Origin: Welwitschia mirabilis
Taxonomy: Eukaryota > Gnetophyta > Gnetopsida > Welwitschiales
Assembly (NCBI GenBank): GCA_051453625.1
Contig: JBOZIK010000001.1
Location: 105,785,911 to 105,849,910 of the forward strand
Direction: 5' to 3'
DNA: 64,000 nucleotides
Shown: positions 48,321 through 59,230 of the stretch, in pieces
How positions within the stretch are numbered: the stretch's first letter is position 1
Layout: every line of letters begins with the position of its first letter
Notes under the pieces: model-generated
Told to the model about the DNA's origin: nothing
The model's database searches: none
Seen by the model: the letters and a program-made list of their open reading frames with translations, nothing else
Made by a program: the position numbers and the translations under genes

Positions 48321-49700
48321 ACTAAATACCTTAGAGTTAAACCTAGAACATATGATTATAAGCAAATAAAACATTTGAAGTATAAGTTAAAAAAATAAAA
48401 GAAGAAGATAATCCAATTCTATAAAAAAATGGATAAAAAATACTGAAATTTATTAAATAGTTGATCAACATTCTACAAGGAGTTTCCCATATCTTGCTTG
48501 AGTAAATGATTTAAAAGTAGTAAATGGTTGACTAATAAGTATTAAGGGGTTGATAGCCTATAGGAATTTAGCAAGGCTTAGCTACTAAGCTTTCAAACAC
48601 TACAAGAAATGAACATAAGATAATAGATGAACTAGTATCTTAGAGGGTTTAATTACTAGTCTAATAACGTAGTTGTTAGAGATTATTATTAACCATTGGA
48701 ATGAATTCTTGAAATTCCAAACAATTGTTAGAAGAGTTCAACAATTAGATTATTCAATATTGTGACCTACAACAACTAGAATATCACTTGTATAAATAAT
48801 TTCACTATTGTAGTATTTAGAACCTTTTATCACTATTATGATAGCACTTTAACTAGCACTAAACCCTTATTATCTTATACTCTTCTACTATCTTTTACTT
48901 CTTTTCACCTAGTTATGAATGTAAGTAAGCTAAATTTTCTTATATAATTCGCTAAGGATTACTAGAAAATCCCAATTGTATTAGTGAAGAACTACGACAA
49001 AGTCCCATCATATGTGTGGTTGGAAACTATACTTAAATAAATAAAAAGAGGCTTATTTTCACTACTTGTGAATTTTAATATTAATTCACTACTTCTAATT
49101 CATTTACGAATTTGTAATAATAATTATTAGTTATTTGAATTATCATCAAGTTATTTGCTACAGTAAATATTGTTTCAATTGGTTGATAACTTACAATGTA
49201 AAAACTTGGTGTGAAACAATTAAAATAATCATAATTGCTCAAGCTATTCTATTTACCTCATCCCACTAGAATGGTCAATCCTAATAATTGATACTAGAGC
49301 TTTAGTATAAGGATTTTTACTTGTCATTTAATTATTTAATAGGATATTCATCATTAAAGACCAACTAATCAACCACTTACCTTACTTCACTAGTAACAAT
49401 TATGAATTTAGGAAGGAAAGGATGTAATTCTTCATTGAGGACATGAGTTTTCATTGCTACAAAATTGTAGAATAAATTTTTCTCATCTAATAAAATGTCA
49501 AACTATAGACAGAGTTACTACATTCATGGTCAAGCCAAGGAGACCATGAAAACATAAAGATAAGGATTAGACAATATTTAATAACAAGGCGATGAATGTA
49601 ATGTGTTGTGAATTTAACACAGAGGATTAAAAGAATGTAAGAAATTTTACTTCTATAGAAGATATATGGATTACTTGGAAGTGATATATGAAGAAATAGT
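48321..49700. other. AT-rich DNA without recognised features
   Basis: I find no coding motif, RNA gene or repeat here. Confidence 0.5.
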
Positions 49701-49834
49701 CAAATTAAGAAAACCAAGATGCAATTGCTCATGATTCAATTTGAGCAAATTCAAAGCCCCAACACTTCCACCACCTGCACCACTTGCATCATCTACATGA
49801 ATTCCAAAACCTTTATCACTTCCACCACCGTCAT

Positions 49835-50712
49835 CACTTCCACCACCTTCACCACCCTAGTTTATGATGATGTATCTTTATGTTCTAGTGTCTTTTCACC
49901 TCCTTCATTATTTGCTATAAATATAAACTTCTTTTCCTCTTATTTCGTATCTTAAAAAACCCTTCGCTATTGCATCTTAGTGACTTTAAATTGGAGCTTG
50001 AAAGTCCTTAGAACTTTAGGTCTCCAAAAGTTTTCAATCTTCATCTTAATTTCAGTATGTTTTATGGCTTAATCTAATTTCTTATATGGTTTATAGTCTT
50101 TGGTTTAGTCTATTTCTTATATGGGTTTTAGCTAGGATTGTTTTCTTGTATGGTTTTTGGTTAAATCTATTTCCTATTTGGTTCTTGGATTACTTATTTT
50201 CTTGCTTTTTTTTTCCATTTCATAATGCTTTCATTTTCTAAAGCTTGTTTGATATCTTGCATATTGATTAAAGCTTGTAAGTTTTATTCATAAATCTTAG
50301 ACCATGTTCAAGATTGTTTCACCTCAGTGCTTGCCCATATGATTTAAGATTGTGATCCTTTATTAACCTATATTAATATATTCTGGATTGCTGAAAACTT
50401 CCTTTAGAGAGTAAAGGGAGCATATGGACCCCCTCTAGATGTATTGGTTTGGATTATAATAAATTACCTCCAAAGAATAAAGGGAGCAGATGGCCTCTTG
50501 TATATGAAGATTGAAAACTTCTAGAGATCCAAAGTTCCAAGAACTTCCAAGCTTCAAGTTGAAGTCACCACGATTTGATAGCAAAGGTTTTCTCAAGATA
50601 TGAAATGAGAGGGGAATAAGTTCCTATTTATAGCATAGGATGAAGGAGATGAAAAGACACTAGAACATGAAGAGACACCTCATAAAAGAGGGTAGTGAAG
50701 GTGGTGGAAGTG
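49835..50712. repeat. Inverted repeat: two arms of about 210 bp around a 459-bp spacer
   Basis: The left arm (49835-50044) is strongly similar to the reverse complement of the right arm (50504-50712). Each arm begins at its outer edge with CACTTCCACCACC, then has 'TTCTAGTGTCTTTTCA', a TATA-like CTATAAATA (about 49914-49922, and on the minus strand about 50623-50631) and ends inward with 'TTTTCAATCTTCAT'. Both TATA boxes point into the spacer. The spacer has two copies of an AAAGGGAGCA-containing phrase near 50414 and 50478. It could be a foldback-type element, two promoter copies head to head, or two LTR pieces in opposite orientation. A Thr-rich frame at 49719-49955 is derived from the CCACC-rich edge. 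Confidence 0.85.
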
Positions 50713-51409
50713 GTGCCATTTCTCATGACACATGAATATTTTGTCCATTATAGATAAATGTTTTAACCTTCATTTTGAGTCTAATAAATTTTACATAGTT
50801 TTCTATTCTTAAAAAAGTCACTAAGTTTATCTTAAGTTAACTTTATAGTTCTTACTCTATAAGTAGTCTTTCATGATTACAAAAAGATTTTATATGATTT
50901 ACTAGCCTTTTACTTTTTTTCTTAGTTCATATAGGAATTTCTTTATTTTCTTTTAGAAATCAAACTTGTTTTACACCCTCATATTGTTGTTCTAATAGAA
51001 CCTAATAATGCGTGATTATAATAATTCTGATGATCTGGTAAATCTTAATAAAATAAACCTTAATAAATTATTAGGCTAATTATTATAAGGATTATATCTT
51101 TAAATGATAAAAATAAGATTTCTATAATAAGAAATGATAAAACTAAGTAATTTATAAAGATAAAAACATAGGATGCAAAGGGAAAGATCATTTATGATTA
51201 TGAAACTCTTTTTTTATATGTGTTTATGGATCAAATCCTAAGAGAAAATAATAATAAAAGAATGTGTTATCTAAAAATCAGGTATAAATCTTAACTATTT
51301 TCTAAATATAAAGATATGGGATGTTAAATCATATTAGGTATTTATGCAAATATTTGATTTTTTTAAAAAAATTCTAAGATTATTTTTGAAGTGCTCCAAA
51401 TCAGTCTTT
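50713..51409. other. AT-rich DNA at the 3' side of element F
   Basis: The 3' LTR of copia element F should lie in or left of this stretch, but I could not find a matching copy on the other side, so no border is given. Confidence 0.35.
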
Positions 51410-52870
51410 CCTAATCCCCTATCTTTTTAAAAGTTCCTATAACACACTTTTAATGAAAAGCTTCAAATCTATCTTTACCTAGAACATACATGAAGATGTC
51501 ATTAATTGATCCTTAGTTGTAGAAGACTAATTTTTAAATGGAAAAAATTCATAAATTTTTCATGTAAACAATGGTATCGAATGTTCATACAACATGCAAG
51601 GTGAATAGAATTCTTTGACATTGTAATGGCACTTATGCTATTAGAGTGTATTTGAATTCACTTTGGAACTTGTGTTCCATGTTCACTGAGAAGGTTGAAA
51701 TTTTACAAGGAAGGAACATTGTGAAACTGCATTTGAAGTTATAGTATATTTTGATTCTATAATAAAATCTAAAACTAAATTCTACTTCTTTAAGTTCTAA
51801 GAAATTAAAAATGCTCCAAGGAAGAAATAATAACTAGAGCTTGACTTCAGATAATCAAGGTCATTAGTCCAATTACCATTTTATATATCCTCCAAGTATA
51901 TAATGTATTTATAAATAGTAAGCAAGGATAAAATTTGAATTTTCATTAACATGTTGAAGTACAAGTTTGATAGCTTTCACATTAGATTCATGCACATCTT
52001 ATGTTAAATTTGAAAAGCAATTTGCAATAAACTATAGATTGGGATAGGTACTAATAAGAAACATCAAACTACCCGTTAGGGCTCTATATACGGTTAAGTT
52101 TATTTTAAGAGTTTTATTATCCCTTTAAAGTTTTATACCCAGAGTTAAAGGCATATGACAAGGATTGCAGATGATGCCACCAAACTTCTTAAGAATCTAG
52201 GAGACGAAATGTGATTGCAAAATTGTGATACAACTATGTGTTTGTATTACACAAGAACTAAGATGATGAATCAATAATCGCATGTGTGACATTTTAATTC
52301 AAGTTTTTTGTCATTCCTATAAAAATATAATATGCTTTATTAAGTGCTAAAAAAATGATGTCATCAACATAAATACAAATAAGAATAACTCATCATTTTA
52401 TACCTTAAATTATAGTTTAAATATCTAAATTCTTATCGCATTTTTGATTTAGATATCCACTACTTTGTTTGTACTATAAAGTACCTTCTTAAGATAACAC
52501 AACTAATTTACAAATGCTCCATCATGTTTCCAACCTTTAAGTTGCTTTGTCTATACTTCTTCCACAACATTATATTATCGTTGAAGCATGTTAGTGCTAC
52601 ACCTATTTGGTAAATGGTAACACCAATTAAGTATGAGTGAGAAACCAAGGTTAGGTATCCTTTTCTAACCAATCGAACTTATACTTTCAATGTTTCCAGA
52701 CATCTTTATCTAAAGTGATGTCTCTATGTTACAAGTGTCCTTTTACAATCAATTGAAGCTTCATACTTGTCAATATTTCCAAACGGATCACATGTTTTTC
52801 AGAAAACCCATTTAAACCCAATAACGTAGCAAAAGTGGTGAAATTAGCTCCCAATTATCATTTCATGAAA
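51410..52870 (-). pseudogene. Reverse transcriptase and RNase H remnant of copia element F
   Basis: The minus strand carries copia RT motifs. KYEASIDCKRTLV near 52760-52720 matches the K-Y-K-A-R-L-V-A-K-G segment. The catalytic box at 52360-52371 reads YVDD followed by IIFLALNKA, so it is intact. RNase H phrases follow in order: a Ser-rich 'S-S-S-S-Y-Y-F-F-L-G'-like segment near 51850-51820, then near 51450-51510 a 'VLGKDRFEAFHxKCVIGTF' segment that fits the Q-x-AD-x-x-TK-x-L ... F-x-x-x-R-x-x-L-G end of the polyprotein. Numerous stops make it inactive. It belongs with the integrase at 54.4-55.2 kb and the gag at 60.9-62 kb, which lie on the same strand in the right order. Confidence 0.82.
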
Positions 52871-53248
52871 ACCCATTTTACCTCAATAAAATGCTTATCA
52901 TTTTATGTAGTTTACAGTAGTTCTTTTCCATAATCGAATATCACACTGGCTCGTCAAGAGGAGAGTTCATTCTCCGAATCGAAAAAGACAACATAGGAAT
53001 GCTAATATGAGCAGACGTATCCATGTGTTTAGTAAGGCGCTGATTGAAATTGTAAGCAAGCATATATTCTTCTGGGTGATGAACATTCTACCATCTGTCT
53101 TTTGGAAAAGCCATTAGATTTTTGGACAGGTTGTTTTCGGAGGGACTCAGACATCTAGGTAATCTCGATGACGGGTAGATGAGGAAACTCTTCACTGTCA
53201 AGGGAAGAATGTCTTCATTGGCGAGATTATAGAATGAAAGGTTGCTGG

Positions 53249-53610
53249 TCATGAAAAATTGTATAAAAACATGAACAAAGTGCTGAAAATGAAGTAAAGG
53301 AAGGTGGAAGATGCAATAACTGATGGGGATGAATTTATGTAATTATAAAGGCTCGAAATTATTGTAATAGCAACAGAACCAAAAATATTTTTCCAACCAC
53401 AAAAAGGAAACAGAATAGGTTGGGTAGTACAATCTTGAAAAACTGAGATTGAGCAGGGAGTAGGAATGTCACAAAACAAAGAAAACAAAGTTACGAGTAG
53501 AATTGCTGACAAAGACACTAGGTGTACAGGAGGAAGAACAGAGAAGGAGCAAGAAGCCACAGGAAATTTATGAAATCCTAAGGAAGCTTCAATAGCGAGG
53601 ACATCAGCAT
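53249..53610 (-). pseudogene. Open minus-strand stretch, unrecognised
   Basis: From about 53610 down to 53249 the minus strand stays open for over 110 codons, including ASCSFSVLPPVHLVSLSAIL, which is unusual here. The composition is hydrophobic, with Ser, Phe and Ile rich segments. A phrase SVFQDCTTQPI recalls the 'C-x-FQD-x-x-T' phrase of copia pre-integrase regions, but the surrounding match is weak. It could instead be the third exon or an intron of the candidate gene fragment just upstream. No function is assigned. Confidence 0.3.
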
Positions 53611-53617
53611 CACTAGA

Positions 53618-53825
53618 TTAAATAGTAATAAATAAATCCGATATAGCAGTCGATAAAATAGTAAGAAATCTGAAATAGCAGTAGATAAAATAGTAATACA
53701 TGTGAATATCCACATTTGGTGGAAATAAATCTAATATATAGCAGTAGATAAAATAGTAATAAATAAATCTGATATGGCAGTGGATAAAATAGTGATAAAT
53801 TTGGTATAGCAGTAGATAAATAGTC
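53618..53825. repeat. Minisatellite, about six copies of a 30-60 bp unit
   Basis: The phrase GCAGTAGATAAAATAGTAAT with 'AAATAAATCTGATAT' recurs at near 53644, 53680, 53742, 53777 and 53808 with variable spacing. It falls in what would be an intron of the minus-strand gene-like fragment. Confidence 0.85.
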
Positions 53826-53849
53826 ACAGCGAAATAAAGAGTTGGTTAC

Positions 53850-54288
53850 CATTGACGAAGACGACACAACTTGCAAGAAAGAGTTTGTGTTTCCAGAAAG
53901 CTCCTGCAAAATTTCAATGGGAGTTTGGCAATGAACAACGTTTCAAACTGTCGCAGTGATGGGATTAAGAGAAGCTGACGAAGTAGATGGCAGGAATCAG
54001 TTGTAATATTATCAGAAAGAAAAGGAAAATAATGCGATGACGATTAAGTAGTATGATCGGAAAAACTAATGCACTGGGAGAAGCAAGTTGAAGGGAACGG
54101 CATTACCTGAACATAAAACCGCTGCAAATGAAACAGAGTCGATCACTGCGAAGAATCCCAAACGAGCTAGTAGAGAAGTTCCGATGTAAGAAGGCGTCGC
54201 TTTCAGTGGAGAAGTAACGTTTATTGTTGAGGAAGGAAAATGCCGTTAGAGAATAATGTTGATCAAATCTCAAGGTTACTTTATTCAT
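53850..54288 (-). pseudogene. Gene-like fragment: two candidate exons with splice signals
   Basis: On the minus strand an ATG at 54288 opens a frame whose first part is rich in Arg, Ser, Phe and Thr, including NNKRYFSTESDAFLHRNFST. This composition is seen in mitochondrial or plastid targeting sequences. The frame reaches an AT-consistent donor CAG|GTAATG at 54107. After 203 bp an acceptor TTTTGCAG lies at 53904. The next 54 bp (53850-53903) end in a donor CAATG|GTAACC. The 54-bp piece keeps the frame. No further exon or protein family is clear, so this may be the 5' end of a captured or dead nuclear gene. Chance splice signals remain possible. No promoter was identified beyond the AT-rich upstream sequence. 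Confidence 0.3.
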
Positions 54289-54439
54289 ATTTTGTGAAGG
54301 AACTTGACTTTATTTTTCCTATGCAAGTTGTAATACTTGGGTCTTGAAAAATGGGCTTTAAAAAGCCTAAAAGATGATGTTTTTCTGATTTTTTTTAAAT
54401 TGAGAACTAAACTTGAAGATTCATTAAACGAATTAGGGA

Positions 54440-55182
54440 GAATGTTAAATTCAAAATTTTTAGTAACTGTAGCTCAAGGATAGCCACAATAGCCACAATG
54501 ATTGCTTCATTAGTAATAAATTCTATACGAATTCTCTCGATCTTTTCTTTTTCTTAGAGGTTCAATTTTAGCTTTAAAATTCTAGAGCACACTAAGTATG
54601 TGATCTTTTGATTTCAAAGGATAACCCCAATTCATCCCAAAGAATCATCAATAGTTACCAATAAACCTTATCTTTCTCATTGCTCAAAAGTTGATTTAGC
54701 CCAAAAAGATTTTTATGAATGATATTTAGACACTTGTTTGGCCTAAAATCTTGATCAAGAAAGACTTGTGTAAGAAATTTTCTAAATCACTAATGTCACA
54801 TTAGTGTGCAAAAGGCATCTTGAAATTTCTCATGCCTTGAACTAGTTCATTTTGAAACATCATTTCTAAAGATTTGAAATCTAAAATGTCCTAATCTATT
54901 ATGTTAAATTGTTGAATTATCTTCTTGCATATAAAAATATTAAACTTCACTTTTAATTCCTAACTTATGCTAAAATAACTTTCTTTCAAGTTAGACACAT
55001 ACTAAATATGAAAAATTAGATCCTTAACTTGTGGTAAAATTGAGAAACTTATGTTCTTAAATACACTCTTTCCATCTACTTCAAAGTGAAATTATCCATC
55101 ATTAGATTTGAATTTTAAAATAAATTTTTGTTTTAAGATATCATTGGAAGAATCATTATATCAAGTTAATTATAATGGTGAA
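54440..55182 (-). pseudogene. Pre-integrase and integrase remnant of copia element F
   Basis: Sense-strand phrases in order: DLIFHIxYVSNLKESYFSIS near 55050 (family: V-x-x-L-x-x-NL-x-S-x-x-QL). Next comes FKSLEMMFQNELVQGMRNFK near 54880-54820 (family: the segment before the HHCC zinc finger, ending in L-V-x-G-L-P). Then LKSKDHILSVLxNFKAKIE near 54620-54570 (family: K-S-x-x-x-x-x-F-x-x-F-K-x-x-V-E) and EFITNEA near 54500 (family: GGEF). Cysteine and histidine ligands are mostly gone. After 54440 the match ends where the CpG-rich segment begins. The start is cut by the insertion of element B at 55183-55187. Confidence 0.75.
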
Positions 55183-55187
55183 GTTAA
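55183..55187. repeat. Target site duplication GTTAA, left copy (element B)
   Basis: GTTAA lies directly before the left LTR of element B and recurs at 60645-60649 directly after the right LTR. Confidence 0.88.
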
Positions 55188-55314
55188 TGCTGGGAAACAA
55201 AAATGCCAGAAATCAGGAGGCACAAATAAAAAGCTTGCTTAAATAGCCAAGCACATCATTAGTGTTTTTACACATTTCGAGACATGGGATCACAGTGTAT
55301 ACTTAGCCTTATCA
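55188..55314 (-). repeat. 3' LTR of element B
   Basis: It starts TGCTGGG and ends TTATCA. Relative to the right copy it lacks about 45 bp after GGCACAA. Excluding that, about 18 percent of positions differ by hand count. Confidence 0.85.
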
Positions 55315-55326
55315 ATTCCCCCTTCA
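55315..55326 (-). other. Polypurine tract of element B
   Basis: The plus strand reads ATTCCCCCTTCA. In sense this is a G-rich purine tract directly before the 3' LTR. Confidence 0.85.
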
Positions 55327-55803
55327 ATGTGGGAATACGCTTTCTTCCAAGAGAAGATCGAAGTGCCTAGAAGAAAACCTTAGGAATGCGACCTACCATA
55401 AAATCTCTAGAAAGAAGTTGTCATGTAAGGTAACTACTTTATAAAAGAAGTAGTCAATTTGCTGCTACACATCCTATAGCAGATAGGCTTATTTTGTGCA
55501 TTACACATCTCATAGTGCTAGGCCAAAATGTGTACTTCACATCTCGTAGTANNNNNNNNNNNNNNNNNNNNNNNNNNNNNNNNNNNNNNNNNNNNNNNNN
55601 NNNNNNNNNNNNNNNNNNNNNNNNNNNNNNNNNNNNNNNNNNNNNNNNNNNNNNNNNNNNNNNNNNNNNNNNNNNNNNNNNNNNNNNNNNNTGAATTGAA
55701 ATATTGGAACTTCTCTCAACCAAGCATCTTTATTTGAGTAGTAATTGTTGATTCTATGATTAGATGATATACTAGTGTAATGACTTCATGTTGTATAAGT
55801 GCC
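55327..55803 (-). other. Element B region between pol remnant and 3' LTR
   Basis: Non-coding, with a 140-base N gap (55552-55691). It aligns with 13.86-14.34 kb of element A. A 'GTACTACACATCTCATAGTACTAGGCC'-type phrase recurs two or three times in both elements as a short local tandem repeat. Confidence 0.7.
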
Positions 55804-56331
55804 TTAAATTTTAAGAACCAACTCCGATGTACCATTTTCTACAAAAGCATCGTATTCGTTTTTTATGGCTTGGACCCATTGATAATGTAAAATGATGTCT
55901 TTCAAAGAAGTTGGTTTACCATCAAAAATTNNNNNNNNNNNNNNNNNNNNNNNNNNNNNNNNNNNNNNNNNNNNNNNNNNNNNNNNNNNNNNNNNNNNNN
56001 NNNNNNNNNNNNNNNNNNNNNNNNNNNNNNNNNNNNNNNNNNNNNNNNNNNNNNNNNNNNNNNNNNNNNNNNNNNNNNNNNNNNNNNNNNNNNNNNNNNN
56101 NNNNNNNNNNNNNNNNNNNGTGCCTAAAGCATTAAATTGCTTAATTCCTAAAGGTTGTAAAGAGGTTATACTAATAGAACGAACTGGAGCAGGATCGGTG
56201 ACTACATCTTCCCCCTTAACCATAGGATATTGAGCATCCAAGGTTTTGGCTCGGGAAGTGGTGCAAGAAATCTCATGCTTTTTGAAATAAACTTGAAAAT
56301 GAATAAGTTTACCATCTTTGTAGCCTTGCAT
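55804..56331 (-). pseudogene. Pol linker remnant of element B (integrase core and RT missing)
   Basis: The frame reads MQGYKDGKLIHFQVYFKKHE at its start and, after a 189-base gap, FDGKPTSLKDIILHYQWVQA followed by IKNEYDAFVENG. The second part is the copia segment just before RT (family: A-x-x-x-W-x-x-A-M-x-x-E). The first part matches element A sequence near 16.93-16.99 kb. B therefore jumps from the equivalent of about 16.94 kb to about 16.01 kb of A, skipping the integrase core. After VENG it stops where RT should begin. The gap prevents seeing whether the joined frame was open. The remaining protein would have no catalytic domain. Confidence 0.75.
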
Positions 56332-56830
56332 AACTAGTTTGTTATTACAAAATATCCACTAAGTGCTTCATCATAGAGATTAAGTGATCTTCTCGCATTA
56401 GGGTAGAAAGCGATAGGAGATGCAACTCCAAAGAAGGCACATCTATAACATAAGAAATAGTATGTGGAGAGAGAGATGTCAAGTTAAGAGTAACTAAATC
56501 ATACACTAGAATTGAAGTTTTTATATCAAATAAACTTTACTAGGCACTTTGATATGCTGATAAGTCATGTGATAATTAGCCCTAGTATCAAGAATCCAAG
56601 TTTCATCATGAAGTACGTGCTCATTCATACTCACAAAGTCAAAATGGTCAAAAATTACATTTGACTTATAACGATCATCATCATTAAGAGATTTAGACTC
56701 TTTAATAACTACATTTACCTTAGGTTTACATGTAATCTTATCCCAAGGTATCCGACAGAAGTCTAAGGTATGACCACTTCTTCCACATCGTGAGCACTAA
56801 TATTTATTTTTGTAGAAATTAATATGTTAA
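56332..56830 (-). pseudogene. Zinc knuckle and protease remnant of element B
   Basis: At 56755-56796 the sense strand reads CSRCGRSGHTLDFC, a perfect C-x2-C-x4-H-x4-C nucleic-acid-binding knuckle, followed by RIPWDKIT. At 56563-56598 it reads WILDTRANYHMT, where copia proteases have W-I-x-D-S/T-G-A-x-x-H-M-T. The catalytic Asp and Thr remain but Gly is now Arg. The knuckle is the best preserved motif in this family and is decayed in element A. Stops separate the two motifs. Protease would cut the polyprotein and the knuckle would bind element RNA. Confidence 0.8.
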
Positions 56831-57004
56831 GCTTCCTTTTTGATTGGTGGAGTTTAATTAGGCTTCTTTTGTTATTTTTTCGAAGCCTTACCCTTATCAT
56901 GATGTGATGTCTTTGACAAAAGACTACTTATGTTTAGAAGGAGGTCCACAAGCATGAGAAACTTTGCAAGCTACATCAGAGGACGAGGATTCTAAGAAAT
57001 TAAA

Positions 57005-57735
57005 CTAAGGTTCTACAATAATAAACTTCTTACTAAGCATCTCAAAGTTCATATTAGAAAGCCGCTTACTTCCATAAATAGGTAGGATGTAGCTATGAAG
57101 AAAGAGATCCTCCAAACAACAATGGACCAGGTTGACATAATTTATGCAAACTTTTTGGGTTGGATCTATTTTAGCAATCATGGTTTTGATATTCATGATC
57201 TGAGCTATAAGTTGACATATTTTACCCCTTTCATAGTGAAGGTTGTTCATGCTTTTAATAAGATCTATTAACTTAAGATCATTATTCACATAAAAAGTGT
57301 TCGCAAAGCACCATAGTTGGAATAACAAAACTTATTTCTATTAACCAACTTTTTGTGTGTAGTAGCCACTGATTTTCGCATGATCTCTATGAGCTTTGCG
57401 ATCAATGGCTTGTCATGCCTTTTCTTGATTGGAATCTTAAAAAGTAACATACTCTTTTTCAAATAATTTTGTATCAAAACCATAAGTCTACATTGTTTAC
57501 ATAAAATATTCATTCCAATCCTTCCAACTCTAATCATCATGCAAGATCGCCCTAAGATTGGACATAATTCCGAAGACTGGTGTAAAACTCTTTGACAGGA
57601 TCTGGAATCTACCTTTCGATGTTGAAGCCATGATGAAGACTAAAAAAGAGAGACAAGGGTTAATAAGTTATGAGGTAGAGTCAATTTCTAGAGGGATCTT
57701 ACTCACGTTCACTACTGAAAAACTTGATTTATTCA
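57005..57735 (-). pseudogene. Gag remnant of element B
   Basis: Two overlapping minus-strand stretches (57286-57540 and 57005-57328) cover most of a copia gag. Key phrases are NNLHYERGKICQLIAQIMNI, then 'HCCLEDLFLHSYILPIYGS', and an ending MNFEMLSKKFIIVEP. They align with 17735-17959 and upstream sequence of element A. The likely start is near 57635-57690, where the sense strand reads a MAST/MLTSKGR-like phrase before a frame break. Gag forms the particle around the RNA. One frame change near 57300 separates the two stretches. Confidence 0.75.
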
Positions 57736-59230
57736 ACATATAAAGAAAACTTATAAAAAACCAAAAAGAAAAAAAATAGAGGGCAATGATATAGTCACAA
57801 TGAAAAAAATAAAAAGAGGTCATGATTGACAGGTATAGTTACTGTGAAAATTAATTAATCCTAAAAATTCAAGTGATCTATCTAAACCACAATATATGAC
57901 AAGTAGGACAAATTTCCTTTAAACCCCGTAAAGCCTACATGCTTGGGAACAAGCAAGGTAATTTTGTTAAAGAGTTCTTAATGTGAGTGAGGGTAGATTT
58001 TAATATGAGGGGGCCTAATTTAATTATGAGATGATGAATATGCAGATTTGTCAATTTTAAAGTTTGCTTCCAAATTTAGGTAGTGATCATGTCCTCTTTA
58101 AGAAGGTACCCTTGTCTCCTAAGGGAGTAAAAGGAAAAAAGTGTGAATCACCTCAGTGAGGCTTCCAAGTCATCAACTAGTTTTAGCTATCTTAGTTATA
58201 TACCGTCCTTAATGAAGAGTATCATATAATGTCGGTGACCTACTTATACCTCAAACTCAGTAAATTTTATGATTGATTATACTTATGATTCCCTATTGAC
58301 TTAATGACAAAATCCAAGTAGACCCTACTACTATGCCTTTGTCCTTCATCCAATATACCCTCAATTACTAAGACATTTGTGGGAATCTAGACCTCAAGGA
58401 ACTTAAGACATTTTCACTTAAGAGAGACATGACTCTCTGTATTACTCAAACTTCATAGTTAAGGTAGTTAAGACTAGACAATAAGCTTAGAGAGTAGCAT
58501 AGATTGACATGGATCTCTGTCTTTATAAGGCTCCTCGTGCCCACCACTAACTAAAAATTATTGCCAATGTGAAACATAATGGGTTTAGGGGTGAAAGTAA
58601 TTTCCAATTTAACCTTAATCATAGAAAATTAAAATTTTAGTGTGAGAAAGCGATAAAGGGAAAGAAAACATCAAAAACACATAAGAACAGGGTCCAATTT
58701 GGTATACTTAAGCTAAGTGGATCTTGCTCAACATTCTAAACTTAGCTCAATCTATCTCAATCAGAAAAAATGGTCTAACTGAGAGAAAGATCAAGTCAAG
58801 TGGATCTTGCTCCAGATCCCAAACTCGACTTGATGAGAAAAAGTTAAGGGCTTACAATTGGTAAAAAAAGCTAAAAACCTTTGAAAACTCAAAAATATGT
58901 TAAAAAATTGATTTTAGGGCTTATAAGTTAAAAAAATCCCAAAAAAACTCAAAAAAGTTAAAAAAAACCAAAAATGGCAAAATTGGCTAAAACTGCCAAT
59001 GTGCGCAAAATAGGGCTAATGGCTAAACAATAGCTATAGCTAAACTGCATGTGCATGAAAAAGGACAATGGCTAAGCAGTTTTGCATGTGTGGAGGAGCA
59101 AGAAATATGATAGCACAAATTTAAAAAATTTGATTTTAGGCATGTCTGAAATTGAACTCTACACTTTTTGCTTTACAACTTAATAACTTAGCCATCATAC
59201 TACTAGTTCCTTATTGATTATAACATCTAA
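57736..59230 (-). other. Element B leader, part conserved with element A
   Basis: This non-coding stretch aligns with 18.45-18.95 kb and 28.12-29.2 kb of A. It includes two adjacent hairpin-forming inverted repeats at 58709-58749 and 58790-58834. Confidence 0.75.
58709..58834 (-). other. Two adjacent conserved hairpins in copia leader
   Basis: Hairpin one pairs TAAGCTAAG (58709-58717) with CTTAGCTCA (58741-58749). Hairpin two pairs ATCAAGTCAAG (58790-58800) with CTCGACTTGAT (58824-58834) and has an inner GGATCT/AGATCC stem (58802-58807, 58814-58819). Both have counterparts in element A near 28632-28675 and 28714-28760. They lie between the primer site and gag, where retroelements keep dimerisation or packaging signals. 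Confidence 0.6.

Larger units (their letters stand above)
52920..54300. other. CpG-retaining, higher-GC segment inside element F
   Basis: CpG dinucleotides are frequent here (for example near 52985, 53166, 54015-54060 and 54140-54205) but scarce elsewhere in the window. It lies between the integrase and RT parts of copia element F. It probably entered later or escaped methylation. It contains exon-like pieces on the minus strand and a minisatellite at 53618-53825. I found no terminal repeats or target duplication. Confidence 0.6.

Noticed and set aside
49719-49955. Thr-rich frame of 78 codons as a cell-wall or secreted protein
   Set aside because: It arises from the CCACC-rich edge of the inverted repeat and has no signal peptide or domain.
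53613-53909. Tyr- and Leu-rich minus-strand frames as membrane proteins
   Set aside because: They are translations of the AT-rich minisatellite at 53618-53825.
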